Shown here in pieces: positions 59,808-64,000 of a DNA stretch of 64,000 nucleotides. The DNA is from Enterobacter vonholyi (GTDB lineage Bacteria; Pseudomonadota; Gammaproteobacteria; Enterobacterales; Enterobacteriaceae). The notes under the pieces were generated by a model, which was not told the DNA's origin, searched no databases, and saw only the letters and a list, made by a program, of their open reading frames with translations. The stretch is taken from positions 186,001 to 250,000 of the forward strand of contig NZ_VTUC01000038.1 of the NCBI RefSeq assembly GCF_008364555.1. The letters are read 5' to 3'. The first letter of the stretch is position 1. Each line of letters opens with the position of its first letter. Position numbers and translations under genes: made by a program.

Positions 59808-60584
59808 GTGCGTCGCTACCTTCCCTGCTTCATTCTGTGGCTCATGATGCTGGCGCTGCTGTCACGCTACGCGCTGGCCGCCACGCTTCAGGTGGCCCCG
59901 GTAACGCTCGATCTGCAGAGCGACCAGCGGGCAGCGGCGGTCTATCTCACTAACAGTGGGAAAGCGGCCATCCATGCGCAGATTCGGGTGTACGAATGGA
60001 CGCAAAAAAACGGTAAAGATGTTCTGGTGAACACCGGGGAGGTGGTCACCAGCCCGGCGATGACATCACTGGCGCCGGGCCAGCAGCAGCTGGTGCGCAT
60101 TATCGTCATGCAGCCAGGCAACCGTGCAAAGGAGCAAAGTTACCGGCTGGTCATCGACGAACTGCCGGACGCCACGTCCCGCGCCGCCAATCCCACCGCG
60201 GTGCACTTCCTGCTGCGCTACTCGATTCCGGTGTTTATTGCCGGGAACCAGAGCGCGCCCGTCAGCCACGATGCCCTGAGCTGTGAGCAGGCAGACATAC
60301 CGGCCACTCTCCGCTGCTTTAACGCCGGAAACCGCCATATCCGCCTGAGCCACCTTGAGGCCCTGACGGCCGATGGGCAGGTTGTAGGGTCGATTAATGG
60401 CCTGGCGGGCTATGTGCTCCCGGGACAAATCGCCCTTTTATCGCTCAAGCAGCCCTCACGACACGCGCTCAGCTCGCTGCGCGTCTATCTCAATGATGAC
60501 CATCATGCCAGCCAGATACCCCTGCGCCCGCTCGCTTCTCGCGCTCCTGTTTTGGCTACCGCTCATGCTGTCAGCCCGGACTGA
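59808..60584 (+). CDS. Fimbrial periplasmic chaperone (CsuC-like)
   Basis: A 258-residue PapD-like chaperone of the archaic type. Signal peptide near residues 1-24, then the first Ig domain (VAPVTLDLQSDQRAAAVYLT and LAPGQQQLVRIIV, with YRLVIDELP) and a second domain. It starts with GTG at 59808, two bases after the subunit stop, after GGAGTACTGATC. It would cap subunits in the periplasm. The reading frame overlaps the usher by about 80 bases, and the last 30 residues may be dispensable. Confidence 0.85.
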   Translation: MRRYLPCFILWLMMLALLSRYALAATLQVAPVTLDLQSDQRAAAVYLTNSGKAAIHAQIRVYEWTQKNGKDVLVNTGEVVTSPAMTSLAPGQQQLVRIIVMQPGNRAKEQSYRLVIDELPDATSRAANPTAVHFLLRYSIPVFIAGNQSAPVSHDALSCEQADIPATLRCFNAGNRHIRLSHLEALTADGQVVGSINGLAGYVLPGQIALLSLKQPSRHALSSLRVYLNDDHHASQIPLRPLASRAPVLATAHAVSPD

Positions 60585-62793
60585 ACCCGCCGACACCGTA
60601 CAATGGCTGGCCATTACCGTGAACCACGCCCCGCGAGGCGAGCTGTGGGCCTGCCGGGTGGTGGATAATGCGCTATGGATAAGCCGCAGCGACATGAAAA
60701 AGCTGGGGCTTCACGCCCCGGACGATCGCGCAGAGTGGGTTGAGCTGACCTCCCTGCCGGGCCTGAAGGTCAATCTCGACGCGCTGTCCCAGCAGGTGTC
60801 GATTACCGCAGAGGCAGAGGCGCTCGAGAGCCAGCAGCATCTGACCGTCTCAAGGCCCACGCCGATGTACCGCTATCCTGATGCGCAGCCCGTCAGCGCC
60901 TATACGCTCGGATACGCGCTCTACGCCAGCGACGCGCAGGGGAAGCGCCAGCTTAACGCCCAGACCATGCTGACCGCCTCCGGAGGGCTGCCCGGAACGT
61001 TCAGCAGCAGTTTTTCAAGCCATGCCGGGGAGGAAAACAGCGCCGGTCGGCCTACCCACACCCGTCTCGAAACCCGCTGGCAGTGGGACAACACCGACTC
61101 GCTGACCACGCTGGCGCTGGGCGACAGCATCACCACCGGCACCCGCTGGAGCCGGCAGGTACGCTTTGGCGGGCTGCACTGGGCACGTAACTTTGAGCTT
61201 AATCCCCAGCTCAATACCGAACCGCGTAGCCGCTACAGCGACACGGCCGTGCTGCCTTCCACGGTCGATCTATATATCGACGGACTTAAGCAGAGCAGCC
61301 AGCGCGTCACGCCGGGAGACTTTCTGCTGGATACCCTGCCCTCCTTCACCGGCAGCGGGCAGGCGGAGGTGGTGATTACCGATATCAACGGCCAGCGTCG
61401 CACCGTACAGCTCGATCTCTACGGCGCGCCGGGCATGCTGGCGGAAGGGCTCAGCAGCGGTTCGCTGGACATCGGCTGGATGCGGGAAAACTACGCCCTG
61501 CACTCCGACGACTATGCCGCCTCGCCGCTGCTGGACGCGGGCTGGCGCTATGGGGTGAATAATCACCTGACGCTGGCGCTGCATACGGAGCAGCAGCGCA
61601 GGCTGCACAACGTGGGCACGGGCGCTGACTGGCTGGTCTCCCCCGCCGTAGGGGTGGTCAGCCAGCACGTTGCCGTGAGCGACAGCCCTTACGGTCAGGG
61701 CGTTCAGTGGGGCCTCGGCTGGCAGTGGAACGGCAGAGGAACGGGCATTTCTGCCAGCACCGTCCATACCGGGGCGGATTTCGCCGACAACGCCCGCATG
61801 AGCGGTGCCGCGCCCGTCAGACGCAGCGACAGCGTGTGGGTAAGCCAGTCCATCCCCCACTTTGGCACCGTGGGCGCGGGCTGGGTACAGCAGAACATTC
61901 AGGGCAGCACAGAGCGCTACCTCAACGCCTCCTGGTCGGTGTCGCTGCCGGCACACATCTCCACCACGCTGAGCTATACCCGCTCGTTTACGGACGCGTC
62001 GAGCCACGTTCAGCTGCTATTTTCCGTCCCATTGGGTCGCGAGGACACGCTCTCCGCTCAGGCCAGCCGGGATACGCCGCGCATGGATTACCGCCACCAG
62101 CCGGACGATGAGGCCGGCGGCTGGTCATGGGAGCTGGGCCAGGGCTTTGGCGAACGACGTGAAAGATATGCGGACGTAGGCTATCTGGGCCGAGCGGGCG
62201 AATGGCACGTTGGGCTGCAGCAGGGTGCCAGCCAGGGCAACCAGTACGCCTCAGCCGAAGGTAGCCTGACGCTGCTGGACGGCAGCCTGCACGCGCTACG
62301 CTACATCCAGCAGGGTATGGCGCTGGTGTCCACGCACGGTATTGGGCACGTACCGGTGATGCTGGAAAACCGCCCGGCCGGTGAAACGGATGAGGACGGT
62401 TATCTTCTGCTGACCGACCTGCCGCGCTACCACAACAGCAAAGTCAGCATTAACCCGCTCGATCTGCCCGCCGATGTGATCGCCCCCGTCACCGACATGC
62501 ATGCCAGACCGGGCAACAGCAGCGCGGTCAAAGTCGATTTTAACGTCCATCACGCCGTCACGGTTCAGGCCCGGCTGGTCGACAGCCGCCGCAGGCCGCT
62601 CCCGCTGGGCAGCGTCGTGTCAACGCCGCAGGGTGCCACCATCGTGGGACGCGATGGCTTTATCTGGCTTGAAGATCCGCCCCTGCCGGGTGAACTGGTG
62701 GTGAAAACCGGTGAGGGAGAGTGCCGGGTCACGCTTCCGGCGCCGCGCACCGGGTCATCTATACAGAATATCGGAGAACAACTGTGTCATTAA
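60505..62793 (+). CDS. Fimbrial outer-membrane usher (CsuD-like)
   Basis: A roughly 762-residue usher that secretes and assembles subunits through the outer membrane. A signal peptide lies in the first 30 residues (LLALLFWLPLMLS). The beta-barrel/plug region contains GDSITTGTRWSRQVRFGGLH and YIDGLKQSSQRVTPGDFLLD, and the C-terminal domain ends with a two-cysteine segment (GECRVTLPAPR ... GEQLCH). The frame is open from 60397; I prefer an ATG at 60493-60505, but no start has a clear Shine-Dalgarno. It overlaps both neighbours. Confidence 0.85.
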   Translation: MPARYPCARSLLALLFWLPLMLSARTEPADTVQWLAITVNHAPRGELWACRVVDNALWISRSDMKKLGLHAPDDRAEWVELTSLPGLKVNLDALSQQVSITAEAEALESQQHLTVSRPTPMYRYPDAQPVSAYTLGYALYASDAQGKRQLNAQTMLTASGGLPGTFSSSFSSHAGEENSAGRPTHTRLETRWQWDNTDSLTTLALGDSITTGTRWSRQVRFGGLHWARNFELNPQLNTEPRSRYSDTAVLPSTVDLYIDGLKQSSQRVTPGDFLLDTLPSFTGSGQAEVVITDINGQRRTVQLDLYGAPGMLAEGLSSGSLDIGWMRENYALHSDDYAASPLLDAGWRYGVNNHLTLALHTEQQRRLHNVGTGADWLVSPAVGVVSQHVAVSDSPYGQGVQWGLGWQWNGRGTGISASTVHTGADFADNARMSGAAPVRRSDSVWVSQSIPHFGTVGAGWVQQNIQGSTERYLNASWSVSLPAHISTTLSYTRSFTDASSHVQLLFSVPLGREDTLSAQASRDTPRMDYRHQPDDEAGGWSWELGQGFGERRERYADVGYLGRAGEWHVGLQQGASQGNQYASAEGSLTLLDGSLHALRYIQQGMALVSTHGIGHVPVMLENRPAGETDEDGYLLLTDLPRYHNSKVSINPLDLPADVIAPVTDMHARPGNSSAVKVDFNVHHAVTVQARLVDSRRRPLPLGSVVSTPQGATIVGRDGFIWLEDPPLPGELVVKTGEGECRVTLPAPRTGSSIQNIGEQLCH

Positions 62794-63740
62794 GAGCACC
62801 GTTATTATTGCTGCTCGTCCTGTCCGTGAAGGCGATGGCGGCGGCCTGCTGGATAACCTCCATGCCCGCCATTAACTTTGGCAACGTCGTGGCGGGCAAT
62901 ACCACCTCCGTCAACACCGAGGTCAAATTTAGCTGCCAGGCCGACAATGAGGGCAGGACAGAATATCTCAACGTCTGCCTGAGCAGCGTAGACGCCCCGC
63001 CCTTTGAGATGATCTCGCCGGGGGATCAGGAGGGGAAACAGTACACCCTCCTCTTCCGCCTGCTGAACGGCGCAGCGCACTCTCAGGAGCTGGGGCCTGC
63101 CAGTAGCGGGAACCTGATTCAGCAGACTCTGGCCGCGCAAAGCAATGCCAACGTCAGCGGTACCTTTCCCCTTATCGCTACCATTCCGGCAGGGCAAAGC
63201 CAGCTTCCGGCCTACCACTATTACAACTACAACATGAATCTGCGTATCGCCTGGCACAGCGCCCTGCGTCAGGATGCCCTGCAAAACTGCTCGGACGGTT
63301 CCGCAGAGGGGGAGCAGGTGCAGGGCGGCACCAGCGCTCAGGCCGAGATCAGCCAGGGATGCTACATCGAGCGCGTGACGCCCCTTAACTTCGGCACCCT
63401 GACCAGCACCGCGACCCTGCGTCCGACGCGTTCCACCGCCACCCTCACCACGCGCTGTCCGGCCGGAACCGCGTTCACCCTTGCCATGGGCAAAGGCAAC
63501 CATGCCAGCGGTAACCAGCGGCAGCTCTGCAACAGCGAGGGCCAGTGCCTGCGCTACGGGCTCTGGCAGGATGAGGCGGCCACGCAACGCTGGGGAGATC
63601 GAAGCAGCGGCGATGCGCTGCAGGTCACTAATCCCGCTGGCGGCACCCAGAACTACACCGTTTATGGCGAGGTCCCGGCACAGCCGCTAACCGGTACCGG
63701 GGAATTTATTGATGACGTGATTATCACGCTGACTTATTAA
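62784..63740 (+). CDS. Csu-type tip adhesin with two SCPU domains
   Basis: A 318-residue secreted protein with a signal peptide (cleavage near AMAA, residue 18) and two spore-coat-U domains in tandem: CWITSMPAINFGNVVAGNTT (about residue 20 on) and CYIERVTPLNFGTLTSTATL (about 195 on). The two-domain arrangement is that of the CsuE tip adhesin. It starts with GTG, with CGGAGAACA upstream, ten bases inside the usher 3' end. Its binding target is unknown. Confidence 0.85.
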   Translation: MSLRAPLLLLLVLSVKAMAAACWITSMPAINFGNVVAGNTTSVNTEVKFSCQADNEGRTEYLNVCLSSVDAPPFEMISPGDQEGKQYTLLFRLLNGAAHSQELGPASSGNLIQQTLAAQSNANVSGTFPLIATIPAGQSQLPAYHYYNYNMNLRIAWHSALRQDALQNCSDGSAEGEQVQGGTSAQAEISQGCYIERVTPLNFGTLTSTATLRPTRSTATLTTRCPAGTAFTLAMGKGNHASGNQRQLCNSEGQCLRYGLWQDEAATQRWGDRSSGDALQVTNPAGGTQNYTVYGEVPAQPLTGTGEFIDDVIITLTY

Positions 63741-63811
63741 ACCACCCAAAATCCTGTCTGGATCAATGTTATCGGTAACAGTGGCGTTAAAATAGCCAGC
63801 AATGCAGCCCG

Positions 63812-63840
63812 GAAGGCGTAGACCTTCTCTTTTTATTTTT
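63812..63840 (+). terminator. Possible terminator of the fimbrial operon
   Basis: GAAGG and CCTTC (63812-63816 and 63823-63827, 6-base loop) are followed by TCTTTTTATTTTT, a T-rich tail. The stem is short, so this is tentative. Confidence 0.5.
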
Positions 63841-63866
63841 TATCTCTGTTTTTATTACAACAACTT

Positions 63867-64000
63867 ATGAAATACCTGCTTGCTGACGCCATCGTCTATA
63901 ACGACGAGGACGGTTCTGTTTCTCTTATCAATGCGCCGGATGAGGATGCGCAGCTCCTCACCTGTACGGCCAATACCATCATGAAGCTGCTGGTTCAGCA
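63867..64000 (+). CDS. Winged-helix regulator, N-terminal part (cut by window end)
   Basis: An ATG-started frame running to the window edge: MKYLLADAIVYNDEDGSVSL then INAPDEDAQLLTCTANTIMK and LLVQ. The pattern (two N-terminal strands, then a T-ANT-MKLL helix start) is that of CadC/ToxR-like OmpR-type winged helices at the start of membrane-anchored enterobacterial regulators. Whether the full protein has a membrane anchor cannot be seen. It may regulate the preceding fimbrial operon. Confidence 0.6.
   Translation, partial: MKYLLADAIVYNDEDGSVSLINAPDEDAQLLTCTANTIMKLLVQ

Overview
The window is a piece of an enterobacterial chromosome, most likely Enterobacter or a close relative. Gene order is that of the E. 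coli K-12 region around the 100/0-minute point, read in the opposite direction: dnaK, satP, mog, talB, yaaJ, yaaA, yaaX, thrCBAL, lasT, yjjY, arcA, creA, rob, gpmB, yjjX, trpR, slt, ettA, nadR, radA, serB, ytjB, lplA, deoD-deoB-deoA-deoC, yjjI-yjjW, yjjV-yjjU, ytjA, osmY, prfC, yjjG-rimI-holD, rsmC, tRNA-Leu genes, fhuF, bglJ-yjjQ, yjjP-yjjB, dnaT-dnaC-yjjA, opgB. Proteins are close to K-12 along most of their length. Differences from K-12 (creBCD, yaaW and yaaI absent; extra genes present) and the repeat content point to Enterobacter rather than Escherichia. No species call is possible from sequence reading alone.

Layout. 1-12 kb: the start of dnaK with its heat-shock promoter, an acetate/succinate transporter, an extra MFS symporter, molybdopterin and pentose-phosphate genes, and the attenuated threonine operon. 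12-28 kb: global regulators (arcA, rob, trpR), cell-wall turnover (slt), translation (ettA), NAD, serine and lipoate metabolism, plus an extra LysR/dehydrogenase pair. 28-38 kb: the deo nucleoside operon, the divergent uncharacterised glycyl-radical pair yjjI-yjjW, and small stress genes. The three DeoR operators can be read directly; two of them lie inside yjjI. 38-44 kb: prfC, yjjG, rimI, holD, rsmC and four tandem tRNA-Leu(CAG) genes. 44-53.5 kb: a more variable stretch with a DUF1435 membrane protein, a diguanylate cyclase, fhuF with a Fur-like site, an orphan PTS IIC, a YbaK-like protein, bglJ-yjjQ, the succinate exporter yjjPB, a TetR regulator and an ohrR-ohr peroxide pair. 53.5-58 kb: dnaT-dnaC-yjjA-opgB, in which dnaC and the 3' end of dnaT look AT-rich and divergent. 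58-64 kb: an EAL protein, a LuxR-type regulator and a Csu-like (archaic, spore-coat-U domain) chaperone-usher fimbrial operon, followed by the start of a winged-helix regulator cut off by the window edge.

The accessory features of most interest are the fimbrial locus with its attached c-di-GMP/LuxR module, the apparent replacement of the helicase loader dnaC, the tRNA-Leu tandem duplication, and the orphan PTS gene with an upstream small ORF and paired operator-like palindromes. I found no prophage, insertion sequence, CRISPR array or clearly new defence system.
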